Assembly (NCBI GenBank): GCA_905200435.1
Contig: CAJKKJ010000055.1
Coordinates: forward strand, 1-6,322
From: an uncultured Bacillota bacterium
GTDB lineage: Bacteria; Bacillota_I; Bacilli_A; RF39; UBA660
Length of the DNA: 6,322 bases
Direction of reading: 5' to 3'
Positions 1-5,734 of this stretch are shown here, piece by piece. The notes under the pieces were generated by a model. That model ran no database searches and was not told the DNA's origin. It saw only the letters and a list, made by a program, of their open reading frames with translations. Position numbers and translations under genes: made by a program. Positions within the stretch are counted from its first letter, which is position 1; the number at the start of each line of letters is the position of its first letter.

Positions 1-259
1 CATGTAAGGGGAATAAATAACCCTTAGTAGTTTAATAAACTAACGGCGACTAAAAACCTCAAATGGTTATATGTTGTAAAGTGCCACAGAAACGAGTATT
101 TGGGAAACCAAATAATGAAACGCGGTAAACCCCATGAGCGAGAAACCCAAATTATGGTAGGGGAACCTTGATGTCGGAAATAAGAACGAATAAAGGATCG
201 AAAGATAGATAAATGTTTGTCACCTTTATAGGTACAGAACATGGCTTATGTTATTATTA
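1..259 (+). ncRNA. rnpB: RNase P RNA, bacterial type B, 3' part (5' end outside window)
   Basis: This is the catalytic RNA of ribonuclease P, which removes the 5' leader from precursor tRNAs together with the protein RnpA. Several blocks match the Bacillus-type RNA closely. AAAGTGCCACAG lies at about 78-89. AAACGCGGTAAACCCC starts near 118, and its GGTAA at 124-128 is the L15 loop that pairs with the tRNA 3' CCA. GAGCGAGAAACCCAAAT begins at 136 and is followed by GGTAGGGGAACC. GATAGATAA lies near 205-213, and ACAGAACATGGCTTA at 234-248 is the conserved 3' strand of helix P4. A hairpin at 97-114 (TATTTGG, GAAA tetraloop, CCAAATA) sits just 5' of the L15 region, as expected. The 5' half (P1 to P4, and part of the specificity domain) is cut off by the window edge. 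The 3' end is an estimate: the P1 3' strand should lie around 246-259 and runs into seven T at 260-266, so P1 plus this U-tract may double as the terminator. Confidence 0.93.
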
Positions 260-266
260 TTTTTTT

Positions 267-272
267 AAGGAG
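267..272 (+). promoter_or_regulatory. Ribosome binding site fixing the rodZ TTG start
   Basis: AAGGAG lies 9 bases before the TTG at 282. The other in-frame TTG, at 273, abuts this site and cannot be used. An in-frame ATG at 213 lies inside the RNase P RNA and has no such site. The motif follows directly after the T-run that closes rnpB. Confidence 0.8.
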
Positions 273-281
273 TTGAGAAGC

Positions 282-692
282 TTGAAAGATATTGGAGCTA
301 AACTTAAAGAAGCTAGAGAAAGTATAGGTGTTTCTGTAGAAGAAGCGGCCGAAGACTTAAAATTAAAAGTTTCACAAATTGAAAATTTAGAAGCTGGTAA
401 TATGGAAGCTTTCCAAGATGTTTTTTATCTAAAATATTTTATTAAAGATTATGCGAAATATCTAGGACTAAAACATGAGGATTTAGTAGATGAATTCAAT
501 GAATATTTATTTGACTATACATCTAAAATATCAATTGAAGATGTTAAGAAAAAACAAGATACAATAGAAGATAAAGTAACTATTCATTCACCATATACTA
601 AAAAATTAAAAGAACCATTTAAATTATCAAGTATTATACCATATATAATAATTATAATTATTGCTGTTATTATAGCATTCATTGTGTTGTAG
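282..692 (+). CDS. rodZ: RodZ-like membrane-anchored helix-turn-helix protein, short form
   Basis: RodZ is a bitopic membrane protein that links the MreB cytoskeleton to the cell-wall elongation machinery. This 136-residue product has the family's N-terminal HTH domain at about residues 3-75 (GAKLKEARES, then SVEEAAEDLKLKVSQIENLEAGN, with YLKYFIKDYAKYLGL at 49-63). A charged linker follows at 80-115, then one hydrophobic segment at 118-136, the last residue being in the membrane. The extracytoplasmic domain of longer RodZ proteins is absent, and pgsA starts 9 bases after the stop, so a frameshifted tail is not hidden downstream. The TTG start at 282 is chosen because AAGGAG precedes it by 9 bases and the conserved domain begins at once. 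The order rodZ (ymfM)-pgsA is common in Bacillota and supports the name. No promoter fits between rnpB and this gene, so it may rely on readthrough. The family is a confident call; the shape-control role is inferred. Confidence 0.82.
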   Translation: MKDIGAKLKEARESIGVSVEEAAEDLKLKVSQIENLEAGNMEAFQDVFYLKYFIKDYAKYLGLKHEDLVDEFNEYLFDYTSKISIEDVKKKQDTIEDKVTIHSPYTKKLKEPFKLSSIIPYIIIIIIAVIIAFIVL

Positions 693-701
693 GAGGAAAA
701 A

Positions 702-1292
702 ATGAATTTACCTAATAAAATAACATTCTCAAGAATAATTTTAACTATATTTATTTTAATTTTACTTGTTTTTCCATTTGAAGAAGCAGGAATTAGAATG
801 CCACAATTATTTGTAAGTGAAATGATTGTTGTTGATATAAAATACCCAATAGCAGGTGTATTATTTATCGTAGCAGCACTAACAGATATGATAGATGGCA
901 AACTAGCAAGAAAAACAAATCAAGTTACAGATTTAGGAAAAATGCTAGATGCAATTGCTGATAAAGTATTAGTAAATACAATATTAGTCGCATTATCAGC
1001 ATCAGGATTTGTTCATCCAATTATTCCTATAGTTGTTATATTTAGAGATGAAGTAGTAAATTCTATTAAAATGGTATCTGGAAATAAAGGTAAAGTTGTT
1101 GCAGCAAGCAAAATGGGCAAATACAAAACAGCTTGTATGATGACTGGTATTGCTCTTACGTTATTTTATAATTTACCATTTGAATTATGGAATTTAAAAG
1201 TATCAGATATGTTACTTGTTGTTGCAATGGTATTAAGTGTAATATCAGGCATTCAATATTATGTTAATAGTAAGGAAATAATCAGTAAATAA
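702..1292 (+). CDS. pgsA: CDP-diacylglycerol--glycerol-3-phosphate 3-phosphatidyltransferase
   Basis: PgsA transfers the phosphatidyl group from CDP-diacylglycerol to glycerol-3-phosphate, giving phosphatidylglycerol phosphate and CMP. This is the committed step to phosphatidylglycerol and cardiolipin at the cytoplasmic membrane. The 196-residue protein carries a perfect CDP-alcohol phosphatidyltransferase signature, D-x2-DG-x2-AR-x8-G-x3-D-x3-D, with D62, D65, G66, A69, R70, G79, D83 and D87. The N-terminus MNLPNKITFSRI is typical of PgsA rather than of phosphatidylserine or cardiolipin synthases. Several hydrophobic segments (about 12-26, 48-60, 90-115, 140-155 and 168-187) fit a polytopic enzyme of normal length. 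AGGAGG overlaps the rodZ stop codon and lies 5 bases before the ATG, so the two genes are probably co-transcribed and translationally linked. The cinA-recA pair that often follows pgsA in Bacilli is not here. Confidence 0.95.
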   Translation: MNLPNKITFSRIILTIFILILLVFPFEEAGIRMPQLFVSEMIVVDIKYPIAGVLFIVAALTDMIDGKLARKTNQVTDLGKMLDAIADKVLVNTILVALSASGFVHPIIPIVVIFRDEVVNSIKMVSGNKGKVVAASKMGKYKTACMMTGIALTLFYNLPFELWNLKVSDMLLVVAMVLSVISGIQYYVNSKEIISK

Positions 1293-1305
1293 AACTGATT
1301 TTTTT
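1280..1305 (+). terminator. Weak hairpin plus T-run after pgsA
   Basis: AATCAGT at 1280-1286 can pair with ACTGATT at 1294-1300, and the run of seven T at 1299-1305 follows. The stem is short and AT-rich, the pgsA stop codon lies in the loop, and the ribosome binding site of the next gene starts one base after the T-run. It could reduce readthrough from pgsA into the phosphatase gene, but it is marginal as a terminator. Confidence 0.35.
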
Positions 1306-1316
1306 GAGGTTATTAT

Positions 1317-1847
1317 ATGAAATTATATATTGTAAGACATGGCGAAACATCTTGGAACGTAAAAAAATTATTGCAAGGAAAGACCGATATAAGTTTAAAT
1401 GAAAATGGTATTAAGCAAGTAAAAAAACTAGCACGTAAACTCCCCAAAAATAAAATTGATATATGTATATGTTCCCCTTTAAAAAGAACACTTGAAACAG
1501 CTAATATTCTTTATAGTAACATAATAAAAGATGATTTATTAATAGAAAGAGAGTATGGCGATTTTGAAGGAAAAAGTATTGATTATGACTTCATATCATT
1601 ATTGTGGGATTATAAAGTAAATTACCATGACCATAATGTAGAAAGCATAAAAGAATGTTTAGAAAGAGCAGATAAATTTTTAAAAAAAATAAAAAAATAT
1701 AAAGGAAAAAATATTTTAATAGTATCTCATGGGTCTTTTATAAAAGCCCTACATTATAATTTAATTGGATATAACGAAAATACAGATTTTTTATCATTTA
1801 ATCCATCTAATTCTGAATTATATGAGTATGAAATACTAGATTTTTAG
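1317..1847 (+). CDS. Histidine phosphatase (phosphoglycerate mutase-like) family protein
   Basis: This is a 176-residue member of the histidine phosphatase superfamily, which transfers phosphate through a phosphohistidine. The N-terminal RHGE motif (R7, H8, G9, E10) gives the nucleophile H8. Other expected residues are R57 in SPLKRTLETA, an acidic proton donor, probably E79 in the EREYGDFEG segment, and the second catalytic histidine H138 in SHGS. The length suits the phosphatase branch better than the true phosphoglycerate mutases of about 230-250 residues. The substrate cannot be read from the sequence: GpmB-, CobC- and broad-specificity sugar phosphatase-like proteins all share this pattern. 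A GAGG ribosome binding site at 1306-1309 precedes the ATG by 7 bases. The gene starts 24 bases after pgsA, which raises the untested possibility of a role in phospholipid metabolism. The family is secure; the substrate is unknown. Confidence 0.88.
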   Translation: MKLYIVRHGETSWNVKKLLQGKTDISLNENGIKQVKKLARKLPKNKIDICICSPLKRTLETANILYSNIIKDDLLIEREYGDFEGKSIDYDFISLLWDYKVNYHDHNVESIKECLERADKFLKKIKKYKGKNILIVSHGSFIKALHYNLIGYNENTDFLSFNPSNSELYEYEILDF

Positions 1848-1865
1848 AAAAAAATAATATATAAT
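1837..1865 (+). promoter_or_regulatory. Possible weak promoter before the dihydrouridine synthase gene
   Basis: A perfect TATAAT lies at 1860-1865 in the 38-base gap before the gene. The matching -35 position (1837-1842, TAGATT, 17-base spacer) is poor and there is no extended -10. In DNA this AT-rich a TATAAT match is weak evidence. Confidence 0.25.
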
Positions 1866-1885
1866 CTTTAGACAAGAGGTGTACT

Positions 1886-2860
1886 ATGTGGAAAATAGGA
1901 AATGTCGAAATAAAAACAAAAGTAGTAATGGCGCCCATGGCTGGAATATCTAATCCATCATATATGAAAATAATAGAGGACATGGGATGTGATTTAGCAT
2001 TCACAGAACTAATCAGTTCAGAAGCTATTATAAGAAACAATAAAAAAACACTAGACATGTTAAATGGAATTGATGATTTAAAAATGAAAGTTGGCGTTCA
2101 AATATTTGGCTCTAATCCAGAAGTAATGGCCAAAGCAGCCAAAATACTATGTGAACTACATAAAATAGATATAATAGATATAAATATGGGATGTCCAGTA
2201 CCTAAAGTCGCACTACATTCCGATGCTGGAAGTGGATTATTAAAAAATTCAACAAAAGTTAAAGAAATAGTCGAAGCTGTAACAAAAGCAGTTAATATAC
2301 CAGTAACAGTAAAAATAAGAAGTGGATGGGATGATAATAGCATAAATGCTGTAGAAATTGCTAAAATAATCGAAAAAGCAGGAGCAAGCGCAATTACAAT
2401 TCATCCAAGAACAAGAGCACAAGGATATAGTGGTAAAGCCGATTGGAATATAATAAAAAAAGTAAAAGAAAGTGTTAATATTCCAGTTATAGGTAATGGC
2501 GATATAAAAAGTTGTTATGATGCCGAAAAAATGCTTGAAGAAACAAACTGCGATGCTATAATGATAGGTAGAGGATTATTAGGTAATCCATGGCTTATAA
2601 GGGATGCAATTAATTATTTAGAAAAAAAAGAAGAACCAACAAATGCTAGTTTACATGAAAAAATAGAAATGATAAAAAAACATTTAGATTTACTTGTGAA
2701 ATATAAATCAGAAAAGGCAGCACTATTAGAAATTAGAAGTCATATTTCATGGTATTTAAAAGGTGAAAATAATTCAAAAGAAGTCAAAGAAAAAATATGT
2801 AAAGCCAAAAATATAGAAGAAGTTAAAAAAATAATAACAATTTTTGAACAAAATTCATAA
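1886..2860 (+). CDS. dusB: tRNA-dihydrouridine synthase (DusB-type)
   Basis: Dus enzymes are FMN- and NADPH-dependent flavoproteins that reduce uridine to 5,6-dihydrouridine in tRNA loops. The 324-residue product shows the whole family pattern: MAPMAGISNPSY at 15-26, GVQIFGSNPE at 70-79, INMGCPVPKV at 99-108 with catalytic C103, SGLLKN at 116-121, VKIRSGW at 142-148 with K143, and IHPRTRAQGYSG at 172-183 with H173 and R175. FMN phosphate-binding GNGD is at 203-206 and IGRGLLGNPWL at 227-237. The catalytic TIM barrel therefore fills about residues 1-240, and the rest is the helical tRNA-binding domain. The length is normal, and the MGCP and RTRAQ motifs favour the DusB/Dus1 subgroup of Bacillota; the exact uridine modified is not visible. 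The ATG at 1886 follows an AGAGGTG site with good spacing. The gene follows the phosphatase by 38 bases. Confidence 0.95.
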   Translation: MWKIGNVEIKTKVVMAPMAGISNPSYMKIIEDMGCDLAFTELISSEAIIRNNKKTLDMLNGIDDLKMKVGVQIFGSNPEVMAKAAKILCELHKIDIIDINMGCPVPKVALHSDAGSGLLKNSTKVKEIVEAVTKAVNIPVTVKIRSGWDDNSINAVEIAKIIEKAGASAITIHPRTRAQGYSGKADWNIIKKVKESVNIPVIGNGDIKSCYDAEKMLEETNCDAIMIGRGLLGNPWLIRDAINYLEKKEEPTNASLHEKIEMIKKHLDLLVKYKSEKAALLEIRSHISWYLKGENNSKEVKEKICKAKNIEEVKKIITIFEQNS

Positions 2861-2874
2861 AAATGTGGTATTAT
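2844..2874 (+). promoter_or_regulatory. Candidate promoter for ackA, extended -10 type
   Basis: TATTAT at 2869-2874 is preceded directly by TGG (2866-2868), an extended -10. TTGAAC at 2844-2849 could be the -35, with a long 19-base spacer. It overlaps the end of the upstream gene. An almost identical stretch lies before the DHH phosphoesterase gene, which strengthens both. Confidence 0.5.
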
Positions 2875-2893
2875 ATAAACAAGGAGTGAGGAA

Positions 2894-4090
2894 ATGAAAA
2901 TATTATGTGTTAATGCTGGTAGTTCATCATTAAAATTTCAATTATATGAAATGCCAGAAGAAAAAGTTTTAATAAGTGGATACATTGAAAAAATAGGTAT
3001 GCCAGACTGCTTTTGGAACGTTAAAATTAACGGAGAAAAAATAAGAAGTGAAAAATATCTTAAAAATCATACAGAAGCTGTAGAAGTTTTAATTGATGAA
3101 TTATTTAAGAATAAAGTTGTTGAATCATTAGATGAAATCAAAGGTGTAGGCCATAGAGTATTACATGGTGGTGAAAAATATTCTGATTCTGTTGTTATTA
3201 CTGATGAAGTAGTAAAAGATATCGAAGATTTAACTAAACTAGGACCTTTACATCATCCAGGAAATTTAGCTGGAATAAGAGCAATGAGAGAAGCATTACC
3301 AAATGTTGTAAATGTTGCTGTATTTGATACTGCTTTCCATCAAACAATGCCAAAAGAAAACTATATTTATCCAGTTCCATATGAATGGTATACAAAATAT
3401 GGTGTAAGAAAATATGGTTTCCATGGAACTAGTCATAAATATATAACTGGTGAAATGAAGAAACGTTTAGGTAAAGAAAATGTTAATTTAATTATTTGCC
3501 ATGTAGGAAGCGGAGCATCTATTGCTTGTATCAAAGATGGCAAATGCTATGATACAACAATGGGATTAACGCCTCTAGATGGTCTTATGATGGGAACAAG
3601 ATCAGGCGCTATTGATCCATCAATTCTAAAATATGTAATGCAAGAATCAGGTGAAACAATTGATGAAATAACTGATGACTTAAATAAGAAAAGCGGTTTC
3701 TATGGTGTATGCGGAGCAGCTGATTGTCGTGATGTAGAACATCTAGCAGAAGAAGGAAACGAAAATGCTATACTAGCACTTAATATGTATGCAAATAGAA
3801 TTGCAAAATATATTGTTGATTACTATTTAGAATTAGAAGGAAAAGTTGATTCTATCGTATTTACTGCTGGTGTATTAGAAAATGGTTCAACAATGCGTAA
3901 AATGGTAATGGATAGACTAAAAGTATTAGGCGTTACATTAGATGAAGAATTAAATGATAAAATTGCAAGTTTCAAAGATTTACATGAAGGTATTATTTCT
4001 GATGGTGATTCTAAAATAACAGTTATGGTTTTACCAACTAATGAAGAAATAATGATTGTAAAAGATACATTTAATAAAGTAATAGGGTAA
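2894..4090 (+). CDS. ackA: Acetate kinase
   Basis: AckA interconverts acetyl phosphate plus ADP with acetate plus ATP, the substrate-level phosphorylation step of acetate fermentation in the cytoplasm. The 398-residue length is standard. Motifs in order are VNAGSSSLKF at 6-15 with N7 in the first phosphate loop, GHRVLHGG at 86-93 with R88, LHHPGN at 119-124, VFDTAFHQ at 143-150 with D145, YGFHGTSH at 174-181 with H177, HVGSGAS at 203-209, and MGTRSGAIDP at 233-242 with R236. FTAGVLENG and TNEE near the C-terminus follow, with E384 in the magnesium/catalytic position. All catalytic residues known from the Methanosarcina enzyme have counterparts. AAGGAG at 2881-2886 lies 7 bases before the ATG. 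No phosphotransacetylase gene is adjacent. A promoter-like sequence lies upstream and an intrinsic terminator immediately downstream, so it may be transcribed singly. Abundant acetate kinase fits a fermentative lifestyle. Confidence 0.98.
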   Translation: MKILCVNAGSSSLKFQLYEMPEEKVLISGYIEKIGMPDCFWNVKINGEKIRSEKYLKNHTEAVEVLIDELFKNKVVESLDEIKGVGHRVLHGGEKYSDSVVITDEVVKDIEDLTKLGPLHHPGNLAGIRAMREALPNVVNVAVFDTAFHQTMPKENYIYPVPYEWYTKYGVRKYGFHGTSHKYITGEMKKRLGKENVNLIICHVGSGASIACIKDGKCYDTTMGLTPLDGLMMGTRSGAIDPSILKYVMQESGETIDEITDDLNKKSGFYGVCGAADCRDVEHLAEEGNENAILALNMYANRIAKYIVDYYLELEGKVDSIVFTAGVLENGSTMRKMVMDRLKVLGVTLDEELNDKIASFKDLHEGIISDGDSKITVMVLPTNEEIMIVKDTFNKVIG

Positions 4091-4117
4091 AAGCACATAA
4101 GTGCTTTTTTTTCTTTT
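4089..4117 (+). terminator. Intrinsic terminator after ackA
   Basis: AAAAGCAC at 4089-4096 pairs with GTGCTTTT at 4101-4108 around an ATAA loop. The 3' arm runs into eight T at 4105-4112, then C and four more T. The stem includes the last two bases of the ackA stop codon. It is the strongest intrinsic terminator in the window. Confidence 0.9.
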
Positions 4118-4133
4118 AAAAATGTAGTATAAT
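4105..4133 (+). promoter_or_regulatory. Candidate promoter for the DHH phosphoesterase-ndk unit
   Basis: TATAAT at 4128-4133 is a consensus -10 preceded by AATGTAG. The -35 position falls in the terminator T-run (TTTTTT at 4105-4110, 17-base spacer) and matches poorly. Transcription would start near 4140, leaving a leader of about 22 bases before the ATG at 4162. Confidence 0.55.
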
Positions 4134-4152
4134 ATATTTGCAAAGAAAAGTT

Positions 4153-4157
4153 AGGTG
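4153..4157 (+). promoter_or_regulatory. Ribosome binding site fixing the DHH phosphoesterase start
   Basis: AGGTG, in the context GTTAGGTG, lies 4 bases before the ATG at 4162, a normal distance for a site extending into the GGTG part of the consensus. An in-frame TTG at 4138 lacks such a site and would sit at or before the predicted transcription start. Confidence 0.6.
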
Positions 4158-4161
4158 TTGT

Positions 4162-5115
4162 ATGAATAATGTTTATAAAAGAATATATAAGGCAATAAAA
4201 AAATATAATACAATTGTAATAGCTAGACATATAGGACCAGATCCTGATGCTCTTGCAAGTAGTTTGGCTTTAAAAGATATTATATTAAATAAATTTCCTA
4301 AAAAAAATGTATATACTGTTGGAGCAAGTGCTACTAAATTTAGATATTTGGGTTTGCTTGATAAATTACCAGAAAATTTAGATAATGCTCTACTTATCGT
4401 AACTGATATACCAGATAATAAAAGAATTGATGGCGCTAATTATAAAGATTTTGCATATAGAATTAAAATAGATCATCATCCTTTCGTTGAATCATTTTGT
4501 GATATTGAATGGATTGATGATAAAGCTTCAAGTGCATCTCAAATGGTTATGGAATTAGTATTTAATACACCATTTAAGTTTAATAAAGAAATTGCTGAAA
4601 AGTTATATACTGGTTTAGTAGCAGATACTAATAGATTTTTATATTCATATACATCTGAAAAAACATTTTCTTTAGTTTCTAGATTAATTAAGGAACAAAA
4701 AATTGATATGGATAAAATTTATAATAATCTATATATGAGACCATTAAAAGAATTAAGATTTCAAGGATATATTTCAGAAAACTTAAAATTAACACCAAAT
4801 GGTGTTGGACATTTATTAATAACTGAAGATAAAATGCATGAATATAATATAGATGTTGCAACAGCAGGAAATATGATTAATAATTTTAACTATATTGATG
4901 AAATATTAGTTTGGGTATTTTCTATTGATTCAATTAATAATAATATAAGGGTATCAATAAGATCTAGAGGTCCTGTAATTAATACAGTCGCCCAAAACTT
5001 TGGTGGCGGTGGACATGCTTATGCATCTGGAATAAAGGTAAAAACTTATGAAGAGACGGAAGCTATTGTTGAGGCTCTTGATAAGGTTTGTAAAGAATAT
5101 AAAGAGGGTAATTAG
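4162..5115 (+). CDS. nrnA: DHH/DHHA1 phosphoesterase, NrnA-like oligoribonuclease / pAp phosphatase
   Basis: NrnA-type enzymes degrade 2-5-nucleotide RNA fragments to NMPs and dephosphorylate pAp, a by-product of sulfur and acyl-carrier metabolism. Some stand-alone relatives (Pde2) also cleave pApA from c-di-AMP turnover. The 317-residue protein has the DHH domain with its manganese ligands: H23, D27 and D29 in ARHIGPDPDALAS, D82 in VTDIPDN, the DHH triad variant IDHHPF at 104-106, and D155 in LVADTNRF. The C-terminal DHHA1 domain is marked by GGGGHAYASG at 281-290, which binds the substrate backbone. There are no membrane, PAS or GGDEF segments, so it is not GdpP. The ATG at 4162 is preferred over an upstream TTG on the basis of the ribosome binding site and promoter position. 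ndk starts 11 bases after the stop, suggesting one transcript for nucleotide recycling. The family is certain; the choice between NrnA and Pde2 is not decided by the sequence. Confidence 0.88.
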   Translation: MNNVYKRIYKAIKKYNTIVIARHIGPDPDALASSLALKDIILNKFPKKNVYTVGASATKFRYLGLLDKLPENLDNALLIVTDIPDNKRIDGANYKDFAYRIKIDHHPFVESFCDIEWIDDKASSASQMVMELVFNTPFKFNKEIAEKLYTGLVADTNRFLYSYTSEKTFSLVSRLIKEQKIDMDKIYNNLYMRPLKELRFQGYISENLKLTPNGVGHLLITEDKMHEYNIDVATAGNMINNFNYIDEILVWVFSIDSINNNIRVSIRSRGPVINTVAQNFGGGGHAYASGIKVKTYEETEAIVEALDKVCKEYKEGN

Positions 5116-5126
5116 AAAGGATTTTT

Positions 5127-5570
5127 ATGGAACAAACATTTGTAATGATTAAACCTGATGGTTTCAAACAAAAAATATTTAAGGACGTAATGGAGATGTT
5201 ACTTAAAAATGGATTATCTATTAAGGATGTTAATATTGTTAATTTGAATGAAGATTTTATCAAAGAACATTATTCTCATTTAACTGATAAACCTTTCTTT
5301 CCTCATTTGCAAGAATTTATGTTATCTGGACCAATTATTTCTATGACTGTATTTGGGGAAAATGCTATTTCTAAAGTTAGGAATATAATGGGTGCGACTA
5401 ATCCAAATAAAGCAGAAAAGGGAACTATAAGATATATTTATGGTAATAAGGAAGATGTTACTTGCAATGTTATGCATGCTAGTGATTCTAAAGAGAATGC
5501 TTTAATTGAATTAAATAGATTTAATAGATATAAAAAATTATTGTTAAAGAATAAGTATACTAAAAAATAG
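5127..5570 (+). CDS. ndk: Nucleoside diphosphate kinase
   Basis: Ndk moves the gamma phosphate of NTPs onto NDPs through a phosphohistidine, balancing NTP and dNTP pools. The 147-residue protein matches the family along its length: TFVMIKPDG at 4-12 with K9, EHYSHLTDKPFFPHL at 47-61, SGPIISM at 67-73, VRNIMGATNP at 84-93 with R85 and N92, KGTIRY at 98-103 with R102, and NVMHASDS at 114-121 with the nucleophile H117. The usual RGDFG or RGDLG segment reads RYIYG here, and the usual HGSDS reads HASDS; both are conservative. The C-terminus after about residue 133 is a lysine-rich tail. An AGAAAGGA ribosome binding site lies 5 bases before the ATG. The gene is the second of a two-gene unit with the DHH phosphoesterase, and its last codons lie in the downstream terminator stem. 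Confidence 0.96.
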   Translation: MEQTFVMIKPDGFKQKIFKDVMEMLLKNGLSIKDVNIVNLNEDFIKEHYSHLTDKPFFPHLQEFMLSGPIISMTVFGENAISKVRNIMGATNPNKAEKGTIRYIYGNKEDVTCNVMHASDSKENALIELNRFNRYKKLLLKNKYTKK

Positions 5571-5580
5571 TATACTTTTT
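5553..5580 (+). terminator. Intrinsic terminator overlapping the 3' end of ndk
   Basis: AAGTATACT at 5553-5561 pairs with AGTATACTT at 5569-5577 over a 7-base A-rich loop, followed by a T-run at 5576-5580. The stop codon TAG is at 5568-5570, so the 5' arm is coding. The stem is 9 pairs but AT-rich and the T-run is short, so efficiency is probably moderate. Each arm contains the 8-base palindrome AGTATACT, making it a direct and an inverted repeat at once. Confidence 0.75.
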
Positions 5581-5583
5581 GTA

Positions 5584-5612
5584 TTGTAAAAGTGTTTAGA
5601 ATTTGGTAAAAT
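5584..5612 (+). promoter_or_regulatory. Candidate sigma-A promoter at the start of the 5571-5797 intergenic region
   Basis: TTGTAA at 5584-5589 and TAAAAT at 5607-5612 are separated by exactly 17 bases, and TGG immediately precedes the -10, giving an extended -10 element. It lies just after the ndk terminator, where a new transcription unit would be expected. The predicted start is near 5619, about 20 bases before a possible small ORF and about 179 before the surface-protein gene. Confidence 0.55.
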
Positions 5613-5638
5613 TGTTATAGAAAGATAAGGGATGTATC

Positions 5639-5710
5639 ATGAATTTTGTTGATAACTTTTTTGAACATATACATACATTACTAAAAATTAGAAAATATAA
5701 TATCTGTTGA
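5639..5710 (+). CDS. Possible 23-residue leader peptide or gene remnant
   Basis: A short reading frame starts with ATG at 5639, 7 bases after an AAGGGA ribosome-binding-like sequence (5626-5631), and ends with TGA at 5708-5710. The peptide begins MNFVDNFFEHIHTLL and ends in a basic stretch. I do not recognise it. It has no clear membrane segment or signal peptide, and no run of one amino acid that would indicate classical attenuation. A promoter with a consensus spacer lies about 27 bases upstream, and a large hairpin begins 10 bases after the stop, which is the layout of a leader ORF. Against it are the length, the imperfect ribosome binding site, and the TGA stop, used by none of the seven complete genes here. 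It could also be the broken start of a longer gene. Confidence 0.3.
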   Translation: MNFVDNFFEHIHTLLKIRKYNIC

Positions 5711-5734
5711 TAATATACATGGAGCGATTATATA
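5707..5734 (+). promoter_or_regulatory. Second candidate promoter, close to the surface-protein gene
   Basis: TTGATA at 5707-5712 (5 of 6 consensus bases) and TATATA at 5729-5734 are 16 bases apart, giving a start near 5741 and a leader of about 57 bases before the ATG at 5798. The -10 lies in the left arm of the hairpin at 5720-5758, so a factor bound to that inverted repeat could block it. It competes as an explanation with the promoter at 5584-5612. Confidence 0.4.

Noticed and set aside
24..242. Minus-strand reading frame of 72 codons
   Set aside because: It is the complement of rnpB; conserved RNA structure explains the sequence and the frame has no convincing ribosome binding site or protein similarity.
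213..281. In-frame ATG at 213 as the start of the rodZ-like gene
   Set aside because: It lies inside conserved RNase P RNA, has no ribosome binding site, and would add residues encoded by the P4/P1 region. The TTG at 282 with AAGGAG fits far better.
584..901. Minus-strand reading frame across the rodZ-pgsA junction
   Set aside because: It is antisense to two well-supported genes and is a by-product of AT-rich hydrophobic codons. The same applies to the minus-strand frames at 1807-2058, 2098-2343, 3823-4230 and 5063-5263.
4138..4161. TTG at 4138 as the start of the DHH phosphoesterase
   Set aside because: The predicted -10 at 4128-4133 would place the transcription start at about 4140, after this codon begins, and there is no ribosome binding site in front of it.
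5639..5710. Mini-ORF as the broken first exon-like part of a longer gene, joined by a frameshift
   Set aside because: Shifting frame near 5700 extends the reading only about ten codons before a TAG at 5733-5735, so no longer gene can be rebuilt. The stretch is kept only as a possible leader peptide.
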